Of a DNA stretch of 64,000 bases, positions 16,029 through 25,301 are shown piece after piece (within the stretch, counting starts at the first letter, position 1; each line of letters starts with the position of its first letter). The position numbers and the translations under genes were made by a program. The DNA is from Litorimonas sp039975855 (GTDB taxonomy: Bacteria > Pseudomonadota > Alphaproteobacteria > Caulobacterales > Maricaulaceae). Location: the NCBI GenBank assembly GCA_039975855.1, contig JBDWGH010000005.1, forward strand, positions 62,001-126,000, in the 5' to 3' direction. The notes beneath the pieces were generated by a model, which made no database searches, was not told where the DNA came from, and saw nothing but the letters and a program-made list of their open reading frames with translations.

Positions 16029-17293
16029 GTCGTCATCAGCGCCTTGATCGCTTTGGCATCAATACGGCCATCCGCGATACGGTGGAGGATAAGCGTCGCG
16101 AGCCCGGCCCGTTCAGAAAGGCTATCGGCCATCATAAATTCTTCCGCCGAGTGAATACGCCCGCCGCGCACGCCCAGCGTATCGATATTAGGCGTACCTG
16201 CGGCGAAGACATTATTGCCTTCACATACACCACCCGTATCGACAAAATTAATTGTAATGCCTAGCGCCTTGGCTGTTTCCGCAACATCTCCAAAGAGCTG
16301 TTCCTGCGCGGCATTGCGTGGTTTTGGCGGGCGGTAAAACCCGCCATGGGTGTGGGCCGTGATGCCGTCACGTTCCAGGACTTCATTGAGAATACGGTCC
16401 ACCTCGCCTTGCGCCCAGTCTGCGCTGGGTCCGTCCGGTGCACGCGCGCCGAGGCGCACAACACAAAGCGCAGGCACGACATTCACGGCGTCGCCGCCAT
16501 CAATCGAGCCAATATTAAATGTGGTGCCCTCGCGAACATCTGTCAGGGCTTCGATTTTTAGCGCAAATTCGGCAGCCGCCATTAATGCGCTGCGGCCTTT
16601 TTCGGGTTCACGTCCCGCATGGGCAGAGCGGCCTTTGAATATGACGTCCCACACCGCAGAGCCCTTGCGCGCACCAGAGAAACTGCCGTCTTCCATGCAC
16701 GGCTCGAACGTTAGGCCGATATGGGCCTGTCGCGCGGCCTCCATGATTGCGTCATTCGAGGCGTGGTTTCCGATTTCTTCATCCGGCGTTAGAACAACGC
16801 GGTATCCGATATGATCTTTCAGCGGGCCAGCTTCCAGCGCTTTGAGCGCTTCGAGCATGACGCAAATACCGCCCTTCATATCGCACAGACCGGGACCATT
16901 AAATTTTCCGCCGCCGAGGTCTGTGACATCCACAAATGTACCGTCAGGAAACACCGTGTCGTAATGCCCGGTCAGCACGACTTGGTTCGGCGCATCGGGT
17001 CTCGCCGTAGCCCGTAAAACAGGACCGGATTGAAAGCCTTCAATCTCTCCCGTCGGTTTTACGTTTTCGATTGGCTTTGTTTCAATTAATTCAACAACCG
17101 CCTCCGTCTCGGCAAAGGCCTCGGCCAGCATTGGCGCAAAGGCTTGCAGGCCAGCGCTATTATAGCTGCCCGTATTGACTTTGGACCAGCCGATTGTGCG
17201 GGCGAGCATGGCGTCTTGACGTTTCGCCAAAGCGTCAAGCGCCGCTTGGTCGGTCTCGGTCAGTTCGCCGAGCGGTATTTGATCGGCTCTCAT
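16025..17293 (-). CDS. M20-family amidohydrolase, candidate succinylglutamate desuccinylase
   Basis: The 422-residue zinc-dependent hydrolase is of the carboxypeptidase G2 / ArgE-DapE type. Metal ligands are visible: His in LTGHYDTVFPDG, bridging Asp in GPGLCDMKGG, the catalytic Glu pair in TPDEEIGNHAS, and a distal His in GGRIHSAEEF. The lid/dimerisation domain occupies about residues 195-310. It lies between astB and astD with four-base overlaps on both sides, so it must serve the AST pathway. No astE (the usual M14-like desuccinylase) is present in the window. I infer that this enzyme removes succinate from N-succinylglutamate, since DapE shows that this fold accepts succinylated amino acids. 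Not proven. Confidence 0.8.
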   Translation of the reverse strand: MRADQIPLGELTETDQAALDALAKRQDAMLARTIGWSKVNTGSYNSAGLQAFAPMLAEAFAETEAVVELIETKPIENVKPTGEIEGFQSGPVLRATARPDAPNQVVLTGHYDTVFPDGTFVDVTDLGGGKFNGPGLCDMKGGICVMLEALKALEAGPLKDHIGYRVVLTPDEEIGNHASNDAIMEAARQAHIGLTFEPCMEDGSFSGARKGSAVWDVIFKGRSAHAGREPEKGRSALMAAAEFALKIEALTDVREGTTFNIGSIDGGDAVNVVPALCVVRLGARAPDGPSADWAQGEVDRILNEVLERDGITAHTHGGFYRPPKPRNAAQEQLFGDVAETAKALGITINFVDTGGVCEGNNVFAAGTPNIDTLGVRGGRIHSAEEFMMADSLSERAGLATLILHRIADGRIDAKAIKALMTT

Positions 17294-18633
17294 GCGCCGC
17301 TCCTTTGGAAATCATAAAGTGCCGGAAGGTCCAGCAATTGGGTCAAGGCGTCGAGGGCTGTGCGTGTCTCCGTAAGAAATGCCGCATCGCCTAAATCGTC
17401 GATTGTTAAGCGGTCCCTGTAATGGGTTTTGACCCAGTTTTCTAGCGCGTCAATCTTGGCATGACTCATTACAACGCCCGCATGTACTGCCGCGCGTTGC
17501 GCCGCATCCAACACAACTCGCAAACGCAGGCATGCAGGCCCGCCGCCATTGGCCATGCTTTGCCGCAGATCGAGATAATGCGCCTGCGTGATCGGGTTAT
17601 CACCGGCTAGGGTTTGATCAACAAAAGCTTTGGTCGACGGCGTCTCCTCAACCTGTGTCGGCAAAATAAGCGCCATCTCTCCACTCGGTAAAGTTACGAG
17701 TTGCGAATTAAATAAATAGGACGAAATGGTATCAGCCAAAGGAACGGCATCAGCAGGAGCCATCACAAAATGTGGCGTGAAACCTTGCACCGCCGCTTTG
17801 CGCGACACCTCTTTCTCTAACGCAGAGGGATCATCAAAGGCATTTTCATGGAAGAATAAAACTGTCTCATTCGACACGCAAACCACATCATTATGAAACG
17901 CGCCCGCATTAATCGCGGTGGCGCTTTGGGCACAAAATACAGTGTTCGCGGAATTCAATCCGTGGAGTCGCGCGACAGATTCTGACGCTTGCAGGGTCTG
18001 CCGTCCCGGGAATTTTAGATCTGTCTTTGATCCCAGTGCATCGCGGCCATAGATAAAAATTTCGACACCCGCATCGCCGTGACGGGCGGATAATCGGTTA
18101 TGGTTCGCCGCCCCTTCATCCCCCAAGAGCGGCGTATGAGCCAATGGCGCATGAACCGCGAAATGAGCGTCATCCGCAAATATCATCGACAAAGCCCGAT
18201 GTGTTTGACCATCCTCCAAAGCACGGTGCGGCATGGCCATAAGGTTGGCGGGTGTGAAATGCACGCGACCATCACGGCTATCCGCGCCGGGCGTGACTGT
18301 CGCGGCGTTCGCCGTCCACATACAAGAAGCAGAGCTGTAATTCGCAACGAGAGCCGGGCTATATTCAAAGGCCGCTTCCAGGACTTGAGCGTCAGTTCCG
18401 CTAAAACCAAGCGCCCGAAGGCCAGGCACATGGGGGCGCTCCTGCGGCGGTAAAACAGCTTGCGGTAAACCCAGATCAATTAGTCTGCGCATCTTTGCCA
18501 AACCCTGCAAAGCAGCGGCTCTTGGGTTGGCCGCCTTGCCCTTATGTTTCGACGAGGCAATGTTACCGTGGCTTAGTCCCGCGTAATTATGACTTGGTCC
18601 GACAAGGCCATCGAAATTCATTTCAACAGACAT
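17290..18633 (-). CDS. astB: N-succinylarginine dihydrolase
   Basis: AstB hydrolyses succinylarginine to succinylornithine, CO2 and two NH3. Start ATG 18633 gives 447 residues, the length of the E. coli enzyme; the open frame upstream to 18696 would overlap astA. N-terminal MNFDGLVGPSHNYAGLSHGN is a family hallmark, followed by NAATVTPGADSRDGRVHFTP, the His-containing GAFHNDVVCVSNE and the catalytic-Cys region GGPACLRLRVVL near the C-terminus. It starts four bases after astA and overlaps the M20 gene by four bases (17290-17293), so the four genes form one operon. Confidence 0.95.
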   Translation of the reverse strand: MSVEMNFDGLVGPSHNYAGLSHGNIASSKHKGKAANPRAAALQGLAKMRRLIDLGLPQAVLPPQERPHVPGLRALGFSGTDAQVLEAAFEYSPALVANYSSASCMWTANAATVTPGADSRDGRVHFTPANLMAMPHRALEDGQTHRALSMIFADDAHFAVHAPLAHTPLLGDEGAANHNRLSARHGDAGVEIFIYGRDALGSKTDLKFPGRQTLQASESVARLHGLNSANTVFCAQSATAINAGAFHNDVVCVSNETVLFFHENAFDDPSALEKEVSRKAAVQGFTPHFVMAPADAVPLADTISSYLFNSQLVTLPSGEMALILPTQVEETPSTKAFVDQTLAGDNPITQAHYLDLRQSMANGGGPACLRLRVVLDAAQRAAVHAGVVMSHAKIDALENWVKTHYRDRLTIDDLGDAAFLTETRTALDALTQLLDLPALYDFQRSGA

Positions 18634-18637
18634 CTTG

Positions 18638-19630
18638 TTACCCCCGCCGGTTCTGCGCGAGCGCGACGTGGGGCGTAATCGTCCCCAGGATCTCACACGC
18701 TTCTCGGCCAGCTTTTTCTGCTCCCGGATAAGCGGGACCTAGGGCGGCTCGGAAGCTCGTGCCTTCACCTGTGAAATGCAGGTATTTCGCGTCGGATTCT
18801 GTCACACCGCCACCGGTCGCATGAAAGACAGTTTGCGTAATAAGCGTACGGTCCGTGCGGCACCGAATAGCCGGACCGCCGTCAAAAATATCGCATAAAT
18901 CCGTATCCTCAAATCCCGCCGACATGAGCAAACCCATCGCGCCAGCTGATAAATCGTGTGGCTTCCCGGCACTTCTCGCGACGCTGTCCGGGAGGAGGTT
19001 GAGCATAATCGGCAGGGCGGGCAACAGCTCAACAATAAAGGCTGCATCACCAGCGGACAATCTATCGGCCGTATCAAATTCGGTCTGAATAAATTTAGAC
19101 GTTAAGTGCTGCCAAAACGGCGACGTCCCATCTGTATCTACCCACCCGCGAATATCCGCCATCAAGCGGTCCTCGAACCGGCTTCGATTTGCGTGAATAA
19201 ACCCGAGCCGTCCGAGAGAGAGCAGCCGCCCCACACCTGTCCCGCGCGCTTCTGGCGCCAGAAATATAGTTGCCAGTTCGGTGTAATCGTCAAAATCCGT
19301 TGTCAGCTGCAAGGTATCATAACGAACCGACAAATCCTGTTGGGAGGCTTTACGTGCATGGCGCGAACGTTTGAAAGAATAGAATGGACGGTCCACACCC
19401 AAGCGCGGAATAATGCCAGAAATACCGAGAATATTTCCATCTCGCTCAGCCACAAATAGAAGGCGGTTTGCACCTTTTTTCTCGGCCAAAAAGTCGAGCG
19501 ACTCCATGACATATTCTGTTACCGACTTTTTGGACTTCGGAACAGTCGTGAGGCCGGAATCAGCCTTAGATGTAAAACGGGTAATCGCCGATATATCATC
19601 AGCGGTCGCGGGTCTAAAAAGAGCGGTCAC
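18638..19630 (-). CDS. astA: Arginine N-succinyltransferase
   Basis: AstA transfers succinyl from succinyl-CoA to arginine, the first AST step. The protein has the family N-terminus (FRPATADDISAITRFTSKAD, then SGLTTVPKS) and the conserved LATIFLAPEARGTGVGRLLS with the GNAT-like acetyl-CoA loop, plus SPFWQHLTSKFI. I choose GTG 19630 (M-T-A-L-F-R-P-A-T) with AAAGG upstream, giving 330 residues; the longer frame starts with TTG at 19660 and adds ten residues not typical of the family. It is first in the operon astA-astB-M20-astD. astC is not in the window; another aminotransferase may serve. Confidence 0.92.
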   Translation of the reverse strand: MTALFRPATADDISAITRFTSKADSGLTTVPKSKKSVTEYVMESLDFLAEKKGANRLLFVAERDGNILGISGIIPRLGVDRPFYSFKRSRHARKASQQDLSVRYDTLQLTTDFDDYTELATIFLAPEARGTGVGRLLSLGRLGFIHANRSRFEDRLMADIRGWVDTDGTSPFWQHLTSKFIQTEFDTADRLSAGDAAFIVELLPALPIMLNLLPDSVARSAGKPHDLSAGAMGLLMSAGFEDTDLCDIFDGGPAIRCRTDRTLITQTVFHATGGGVTESDAKYLHFTGEGTSFRAALGPAYPGAEKAGREACEILGTITPHVALAQNRRG

Positions 19631-19760
19631 GGGCGGCCTTTCAAAAACAAAAGCCGGCAAGCCGTCCGCCCGATGCGCCAGCAGTTGCCGTGTTGTATCT
19701 CACATAAACTTCAGAGGGTTGAAATTCAAGCTGAGAACCTGGGGTCATATATGATTATGC

Positions 19761-20975
19761 TCATAACTCCTGCGCCAGTTCTTCCTTCTCATCAACCAAT
19801 ACCGCTGCGGCGGCTTGCCCGATGACGTTGACGCTGCTGCGGAACATGTCGGGGATGCGGTCAACGCCTAAGATCAATGCGAGACCCGCCACTGGAATTC
19901 CGACGGCCTCCAAAGCAGGAGCCATGGTGACAACACCCGAAGACGGCACGGGTGCCACTGTCAATGAGACGAGAAACACAGCTAAGAATATCGCGCCGAG
20001 CGCGCCAATAGCTAGCGGCACCCCGTATATATGCGCGAGGAACACAATGGCTGCGCCTTGGAAAAGTGCGCTGCCGGGTCGGTAAAGCGAAGCCCCCAAT
20101 GGCACGATAAGGTCCGCCACAGTTTCAGAGACTTCGAAATTTTTGATGACCTCTTCTCGCGTGACGGGAATAGCGGTGGCCGTACTGGTCGTTGAAAATG
20201 CAATAGTGATGGCGCCGGAGAGGTTCTTTAAAACGGCCAAAGGACCGATTTTTGCACGCCACATAAGGAGCGGTAGATAAATCAGGCAGAGGTAAATCCC
20301 AAGCGCCAGCACAACGCTGAAAATGAAAACACCGAGGCTCTGAATAACCCCCCATCCCATCTTTGCCGTTGCGGGCGCTATCAATCCGAACACCCCGATC
20401 GGGGCCAGATATAAAACCCACCAGACAAGTTTGATTAAAGCCGCCGAAATATCTTCGGCCCCTTGAACCATGCGGTCTCGCCTTTCTTTCGCTAATGTGC
20501 CAGCGGCCGCAGCGAGGAGCGCGGTGAAAACGATGAGCGGCAGGATTGCGCCTTTGGCGGCGGACGCAAATACATTGGCCGGAACAAGCCCAACGAAAAA
20601 TTCCGTCAATCCGCGCAATTGCGGAACGGTTACCGCATCGGCGGCAGGCATTGTTAGCTCCGGTACAAACCGCAAGCCCACCGCCATAATGCCCATCCCA
20701 ATCAAAATCGCCGGAATAAGAGACAGTCCATAAAAACTCAGTGTGCGCCCACCTATACGTCCCAATGCACGGATGTCGCCAAGACGTGCGATACTCGCAA
20801 AAATAATCGCAACCACTAAAGGAATGACGATCATTCGAACGCCATTAATAAAGATCTGCCCAAAAGGCGCGGAGCCATTGGCAATCGCGTGCAAGATTGA
20901 GTTTCCCGTGGCAGCAGCCAACAGACCGATCACCAATCCAGCAATAAGGCCCACCGCAATCAATCTATTGAGCAT
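19761..20975 (-). CDS. Dicarboxylate/amino acid:cation symporter (DAACS family)
   Basis: This is a 404-residue inner-membrane carrier of the GltP/DctA family, which imports glutamate, aspartate or C4-dicarboxylates with Na+ or H+. Family motifs are RMIVIPLVVAIIFASI in the N-terminal half, the serine-rich re-entrant loop near AFSTTSTATAIPVTRE, and PVPSSGVVTMAPALEAVGIP in helix 7/hairpin 2, followed by DRIPDMFRSSVNVIGQA, the substrate-binding helix. It lies 130 bases upstream of astA on the same strand and could be cotranscribed, which would link uptake of a C4/C5 acid or amino acid with arginine breakdown. Substrate is not determined. Confidence 0.9.
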   Translation of the reverse strand: MLNRLIAVGLIAGLVIGLLAAATGNSILHAIANGSAPFGQIFINGVRMIVIPLVVAIIFASIARLGDIRALGRIGGRTLSFYGLSLIPAILIGMGIMAVGLRFVPELTMPAADAVTVPQLRGLTEFFVGLVPANVFASAAKGAILPLIVFTALLAAAAGTLAKERRDRMVQGAEDISAALIKLVWWVLYLAPIGVFGLIAPATAKMGWGVIQSLGVFIFSVVLALGIYLCLIYLPLLMWRAKIGPLAVLKNLSGAITIAFSTTSTATAIPVTREEVIKNFEVSETVADLIVPLGASLYRPGSALFQGAAIVFLAHIYGVPLAIGALGAIFLAVFLVSLTVAPVPSSGVVTMAPALEAVGIPVAGLALILGVDRIPDMFRSSVNVIGQAAAAVLVDEKEELAQEL

Positions 20976-21052
20976 CGTCTTCCCCTAAAATTCAAACAGT
21001 ACCGTGCCTCGAGCAAAGCCAAGACGCAATAAAAAGAACCAAGGTTGAAAGA

Positions 21053-21136
21053 TGGTACGGGTGGTCGGAATCGAACCGACACTCCAAAGGAACGGGATTT
21101 TGAATCCCGCGCGTCTACCAATTCCGCCACACCCGC
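21053..21136 (-). tRNA. tRNA-Leu (anticodon CAA)
   Basis: The minus strand folds as a class II tRNA. The 5' acceptor GCGGGTG pairs with CACCCGT (first pair G-U), followed by discriminator A and an encoded CCA. The D arm has GGCGGAATTGGTAGACGC. The anticodon stem CGGGA/TCCCG encloses loop TTCAAAA with anticodon CAA. A short variable arm and the T loop GGTTCGATTCC complete it. It decodes UUG. It is isolated, between the DAACS transporter and the YqaA gene, with no integrase or attachment-site repeat beside it. Confidence 0.95.
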
Positions 21137-21251
21137 ATACCATACAAAACTCATGACGATGAGTAGTTGCAGCCTTCTATTGATTTAGGTTGATGCGTCA
21201 ACCGTTTTGGCCATAAAGCGCATTTTAACTTGCAGATGATAAAGGCCTCCC

Positions 21252-21857
21252 ATGAAGGGCAAGCTAGCATTCCTAGAACGATGGTATGAAAACACCAAAG
21301 CAGCTGCAGGGCATCGCCATGCGACGCCAATCCTGTGCGCCGTGTCTTTTGCCGAAAGTTCGTTCTTTCCCATCCCCGTTGATTTGATGTTGATGCCGAT
21401 GGTTCAGGCGCGTCCAAAGGCCTGGTGGCGCCTCGCATTTTTAGCGAGTTTCTTTTCCGTGCTGGGCGGAATTTTTGGATATTTCCTGGGCATGTTGTTT
21501 TTTGAAACACTGGTCGGCCCGATTTTGGAAAGCATGGGGAAGAAGGAAAGCATGGAAACCTTTGAAGCCAGCATTAATGAGCATGGCGGCCTATGGGTAT
21601 TTGGCGCCGGGTTTACGCCTTTCCCTTATAAGGTCATCACAATCATGAGCGGCGCGTTACACGTCAGTTTCGGTATTTTCGTTGCCGCAAGTGTTCTGTC
21701 TCGAACGCTTCGCTTCTTCATGGTTGCCGGCGTTGTCCGCGTGTTCGGCGGCATGGCGGAACGTTGGATGAAGGAGAATTTTGCGATCTTCACGATTGGA
21801 TTGTTTGCCTTGATCGCCGCGCTCTATTTCGGGCTGAAGGCTCTATTCCCGCATTAA
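21252..21857 (+). CDS. YqaA/DedA-family membrane protein (VTT domain)
   Basis: This 201-residue inner-membrane protein is of the SNARE-associated/VTT superfamily, YqaA subgroup. Typical features are the re-entrant SFAESSFFPIPVDLMLMPM (about residues 32-50) and the conserved GAGFTPFPYKVITIMSGAL (about 118-136), surrounded by four or five hydrophobic helices. Members of the wider family are implicated in lipid scrambling and envelope maintenance; the exact role of YqaA is unknown. Its 3' end overlaps the 3' end of murI by 15 bases in a convergent arrangement. Confidence 0.88.
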   Translation: MKGKLAFLERWYENTKAAAGHRHATPILCAVSFAESSFFPIPVDLMLMPMVQARPKAWWRLAFLASFFSVLGGIFGYFLGMLFFETLVGPILESMGKKESMETFEASINEHGGLWVFGAGFTPFPYKVITIMSGALHVSFGIFVAASVLSRTLRFFMVAGVVRVFGGMAERWMKENFAIFTIGLFALIAALYFGLKALFPH

Positions 21858-22652
21858 TCCGATTGTGCGGTCGAACCCGTAATCCCTGAAAGCTTGCGCG
21901 CGGGTCTCATCTGTATCCGGTCCGATCAGGAACGCCAGTTGAGCATGATCCGGAAGCGAGCGCGCCGGAATATCAGATAAAACATCTTCCAAGCGGCGGG
22001 CGATGGCCTCACCGCTATCAATCCAATTTACACTTTGCCGGACAACAGCACGAAGTTCTTCCTTCAAGAGCGGAAAATGCGTGCAGGCCAAGACAACGCC
22101 GTCAACATCTGCGCCGACACGACCAGCAAAGAGCGGCGCAATGGCATCGCGCACAACATCCATATCCACGGCTTTCCCAGCGAGTTTACGTTCAGCCTGG
22201 GCCACCAAGCGGGTCGACCCTTGAAGCAGAACATGACAATCGGGCGCGAAGTCCGCAATGAGCTGATCTACATATTTGCGGCGCACCGTCCCAGGTGTTC
22301 CCAGAACGCCAATAGCGCGCGTTACGGATTGCTCCGCTGCTGGCTTAATCGCAGGCACAACGCCAATGACTGGAATTTGTACCGCAGCCCGAATGGAAGG
22401 CAGGGCCGTCGTCGACGCCGTATTGCAGGCGATCACGAGCGCGTCCGGTTTCAACATCTGCGCTAATGTCGCGAGCACGCCCGGCAAACGCGCCCGCAGC
22501 TGAGCTTCGGTTTTACTGCCATAAGGACGAAAGGCATCATCCGCCGCATAGGACAAAAAGCTCTGCGGTAGGCGCGCACGGATTTCAGAGACGACGGAAA
22601 GACCACCGACGCCGGAATCAAAAACAAGAACATGATGGCCTGATCTGGACAT
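21843..22652 (-). CDS. murI: Glutamate racemase
   Basis: MurI makes D-glutamate for peptidoglycan. Start ATG 22652 (269 residues) is chosen over an in-frame TTG at 22673 because the family N-terminus begins shortly before VFDSGVGGLSV and a purine-rich stretch precedes the ATG. Both catalytic cysteines are visible: VIACNTASTTALP (about residue 74) and VLACTHFPLLKEEL (about residue 185). The C-terminus overlaps the convergent YqaA gene by 15 bases. It is divergent from uup with about 94 bases between the start codons. No anomaly in the active site. Confidence 0.95.
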   Translation of the reverse strand: MSRSGHHVLVFDSGVGGLSVVSEIRARLPQSFLSYAADDAFRPYGSKTEAQLRARLPGVLATLAQMLKPDALVIACNTASTTALPSIRAAVQIPVIGVVPAIKPAAEQSVTRAIGVLGTPGTVRRKYVDQLIADFAPDCHVLLQGSTRLVAQAERKLAGKAVDMDVVRDAIAPLFAGRVGADVDGVVLACTHFPLLKEELRAVVRQSVNWIDSGEAIARRLEDVLSDIPARSLPDHAQLAFLIGPDTDETRAQAFRDYGFDRTIGLMRE

Positions 22653-22746
22653 GATCCGCTTCTGCCAAGACAAGGTGAGGAAACTATGAATGAATTGCGG
22701 TGGAAATAGGTTTCATTTGGTTTGCCCCTCGCCTATCTCCCAACGC

Positions 22747-24555
22747 ATGGCCCCGCCTCTTTTAACGCTGAAAGATATTGCCCTGACATTTGGGTCAACG
22801 CCCCTGCTGGAGCGCGCGGATTTAGCTGTACATGCACGGGACCGTTTGTGTTTGGTTGGACGCAATGGTTCAGGCAAGTCCACCCTTTTGAAGATCGCCG
22901 CGGGCATTGTTGAACCTGATGACGGGGAGCGGTTTGTAAAACCCGGTACGAGCTGGCGGTACCTGCCCCAAGACCCTGATCTATCTGCCTTTGCTGATGT
23001 CGAAAGCTATGTCCGCGACGGTTTGGTCGGGGCAGATGACGGGTTTAGGATTCCATATCTATTGGATGCTCTGGGTTTGACTGGGCAGGAAGATCCCTCG
23101 CATATGTCGGGCGGAGAAAGGCGCCGCGCGGCGCTGGTCCGCACATTGGCCCCACAACCTGATATTTTGATGTTGGACGAGCCAACAAACCATTTGGACC
23201 TTCCTGCCATTGAATGGCTGGAAGGCGAGCTGGGCAGTATGAATGCGGCCTTGGTGCTGATTTCGCATGACAGACGTTTTTTGGAATCCTTGTCAAAGCG
23301 CACACTTTGGATGGATCGAGGCGAAACTCGCGATCTGGATAAAGGCTTCGCGCATTTCGAAGATTGGCGAGATGAGTTTATTGCTCAAGAAGAACTAGAT
23401 CGTCACAAGCTCGCGCGGCAAATCGTGCGTGAACAGCATTGGGTTGTCCACGGCGTTTCAGGTCGCCGGAAACGCAATGTCCGCCGCATGAAAGAGCTGG
23501 GTAATTTACGCAGCGAGCTAAAAAACGCGAAGAAAGTTCAAGGTCTCGCGGATGTCACAGTCACCGAAGGGCGCAGCTCCGGCAAGCAAGTGGCCAAGCT
23601 AACCGATGTCTCCAAAGCCTTCGATGGACGCACTGTCATTGACACTGTTTCGCTACGTATTGGTCGAGGCGAGCGCATTGGGGTGGTGGGACCAAACGGT
23701 TCAGGCAAGACAACTTTACTAAAATTGATTATGGGGTCGCTGGACGCCGACTCCGGTAAAGTTGAGTTAGGACTAAATCTGGACCCCTTAGTCATTGATC
23801 AAAACCGAGAAACCTTAGACCCGGACTGGACCTTGTCTGATGCGCTAACGGATGGCGGAGGAGACAGCGTTATTGTTGCCGACCAATCCCGCAATGTTAT
23901 CGGATATATGAAAGATTTCTTGTTTCTGCCGGAACAAAAACGCACCCCGGTTCATGCCTTATCCGGCGGCGAACGTGGACGTTTGCAATTAGCGCGCGGC
24001 CTGCGCCTACCTTCAAATCTATTGGTTCTTGATGAACCCACAAATGATTTGGACTTGGAAACATTGGACCTGCTTCAAGAAATCGTCGCAGATTATTCCG
24101 GCACTGTGATCGTTGTTTCGCATGATCGGGATTTTCTGGACCGAACTGTGACGCGCACGCTCGCTTATGAAGGTGATGGGAAATGGCAAATTTACGCCGG
24201 CGGTTATTCCGATATGGTTGACCAACGCGGTGTGGGTGTTCAATCGCGTAAAGCTGAGAAAGCCGCTAAGGCAAAATCCAAAACCAATACAAACACCGCG
24301 CCTGCGAAATCAGGCTCAAACAAGCTCTCCTATAAACACAAATTTCGGCTGGAATCCTTACCTAATGAGATAGAGAAAATTGAGGCCCAGATCGAGACTC
24401 TCAACACCGCGCTAAGTGACCCAGATCTTTATGCAAAAGACCCAGACCTTTTTAATGCCAAGTCTAATGCGCTTGTGGACGCGCAAGTGAAACTCGCGGC
24501 GTGCGAAGACGAATGGTTGGAATTGGAAGTGATGCGAGAGTCGGCGCAAAGCTAA
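22747..24555 (+). CDS. uup: ABC-F ATPase, Uup type
   Basis: This is a soluble tandem ATP-binding cassette protein of the ABC-F family acting on the ribosome or nucleic acids. Start ATG 22747 gives 602 residues beginning M-A-P-P-L-L-T-L-K-D-I; the open frame from 22690 has no family sequence before it. Cassette 1 has GRNGSGKST, signature MSGGERRRAALVR and DILMLDEPTNHLD; cassette 2 has GPNGSGKTT, LSGGERGRLQLAR and LLVLDEPTNDLD. The C-terminal basic linker and coiled coil (about 525-600, LESLPNEIEKIEAQIETLN) identify Uup. There is no membrane segment, so it is not a transporter. Confidence 0.93.
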   Translation: MAPPLLTLKDIALTFGSTPLLERADLAVHARDRLCLVGRNGSGKSTLLKIAAGIVEPDDGERFVKPGTSWRYLPQDPDLSAFADVESYVRDGLVGADDGFRIPYLLDALGLTGQEDPSHMSGGERRRAALVRTLAPQPDILMLDEPTNHLDLPAIEWLEGELGSMNAALVLISHDRRFLESLSKRTLWMDRGETRDLDKGFAHFEDWRDEFIAQEELDRHKLARQIVREQHWVVHGVSGRRKRNVRRMKELGNLRSELKNAKKVQGLADVTVTEGRSSGKQVAKLTDVSKAFDGRTVIDTVSLRIGRGERIGVVGPNGSGKTTLLKLIMGSLDADSGKVELGLNLDPLVIDQNRETLDPDWTLSDALTDGGGDSVIVADQSRNVIGYMKDFLFLPEQKRTPVHALSGGERGRLQLARGLRLPSNLLVLDEPTNDLDLETLDLLQEIVADYSGTVIVVSHDRDFLDRTVTRTLAYEGDGKWQIYAGGYSDMVDQRGVGVQSRKAEKAAKAKSKTNTNTAPAKSGSNKLSYKHKFRLESLPNEIEKIEAQIETLNTALSDPDLYAKDPDLFNAKSNALVDAQVKLAACEDEWLELEVMRESAQS

Positions 24556-24676
24556 CGCATCTGATTGGGTATTCACAACCTCAAACCTTATTGACAAACT
24601 TATCAATTTCAAAGCGACCCTTGCCTTTTCTTGCACTCAGATTAAACGGAATCGGTATCGATGACGGGTGGGAGAC

Positions 24677-25285
24677 ATGGCAAATAAGACAGGAGGTCAG
24701 ATTGTGGGTGCGTCCACAACACGCCGCCGACTGGACCCGGATTTACGCCGCGCGCAATTGCTCGAACATGCTATATCCGCTTTTGCTGATGCCGGAATAG
24801 AGCGCGCCGCCCATGCGGATGTCGCAGCCCGCGCACATGTGTCCACCCCAACTGTTTTCAAGTATTTTCCGACGCGCGAAGCTCTAGTCGATGCCGTTCT
24901 GAGTGAGGTAGAGCAAACATTAGAGAATTTGAAAACACACCTCCCAAAAGGCATGGTTTTAACGGGGCCTGAACTGGTCCGAGCAATGGCTGGAATATTG
25001 TCAGAGGTGTGCGCAAACCGACCTGACATCATGAAGGTCACATTGACATGGTCGGTCGCGTTTTCCCCCGTTAGAGATCGCTACCTCTCATTTCAAACAC
25101 GCTTAAAAGAGATTTTATCGTCACTTTTAGACTTAGATACAGCTGACGAGTCGGACGTCTTGATTATTTTTGCGACGGCCAAATTATTTACTCGAATGCA
25201 TTTCGATGGAACGACGGCAGAGGTCAGACGCGATTATATCAATCGCACATGCGAAGTTTTAGAGTCTGCAGCTAACCGCGCTTAG
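24677..25285 (+). CDS. TetR-family transcriptional regulator
   Basis: This is a DNA-binding regulator of about 202 residues. The N-terminal helix-turn-helix spans about residues 22-68 (RRAQLLEHAISAFADAGIE, then AHADVAARAHVSTPTVFKYF and PTREALVDAV). The C-terminal helical ligand domain is not recognised further. ATG 24677 is preferred; GTG 24668 is the outermost alternative and GTG near 24704 a shorter one. It lies 121 bases after uup and is convergent with the TadG-like gene. No efflux or enzyme gene adjoins it, so its target cannot be inferred. Confidence 0.88.
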   Translation: MANKTGGQIVGASTTRRRLDPDLRRAQLLEHAISAFADAGIERAAHADVAARAHVSTPTVFKYFPTREALVDAVLSEVEQTLENLKTHLPKGMVLTGPELVRAMAGILSEVCANRPDIMKVTLTWSVAFSPVRDRYLSFQTRLKEILSSLLDLDTADESDVLIIFATAKLFTRMHFDGTTAEVRRDYINRTCEVLESAANRA

Positions 25286-25301
25286 GCGTCCGCCGGATAT
25301 A

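Noticed and set aside
21053..21136. tRNA-Leu as an integration site for an island
   Set aside because: No integrase next to it, no repeated tRNA 3' end nearby, and ordinary housekeeping genes on both sides.
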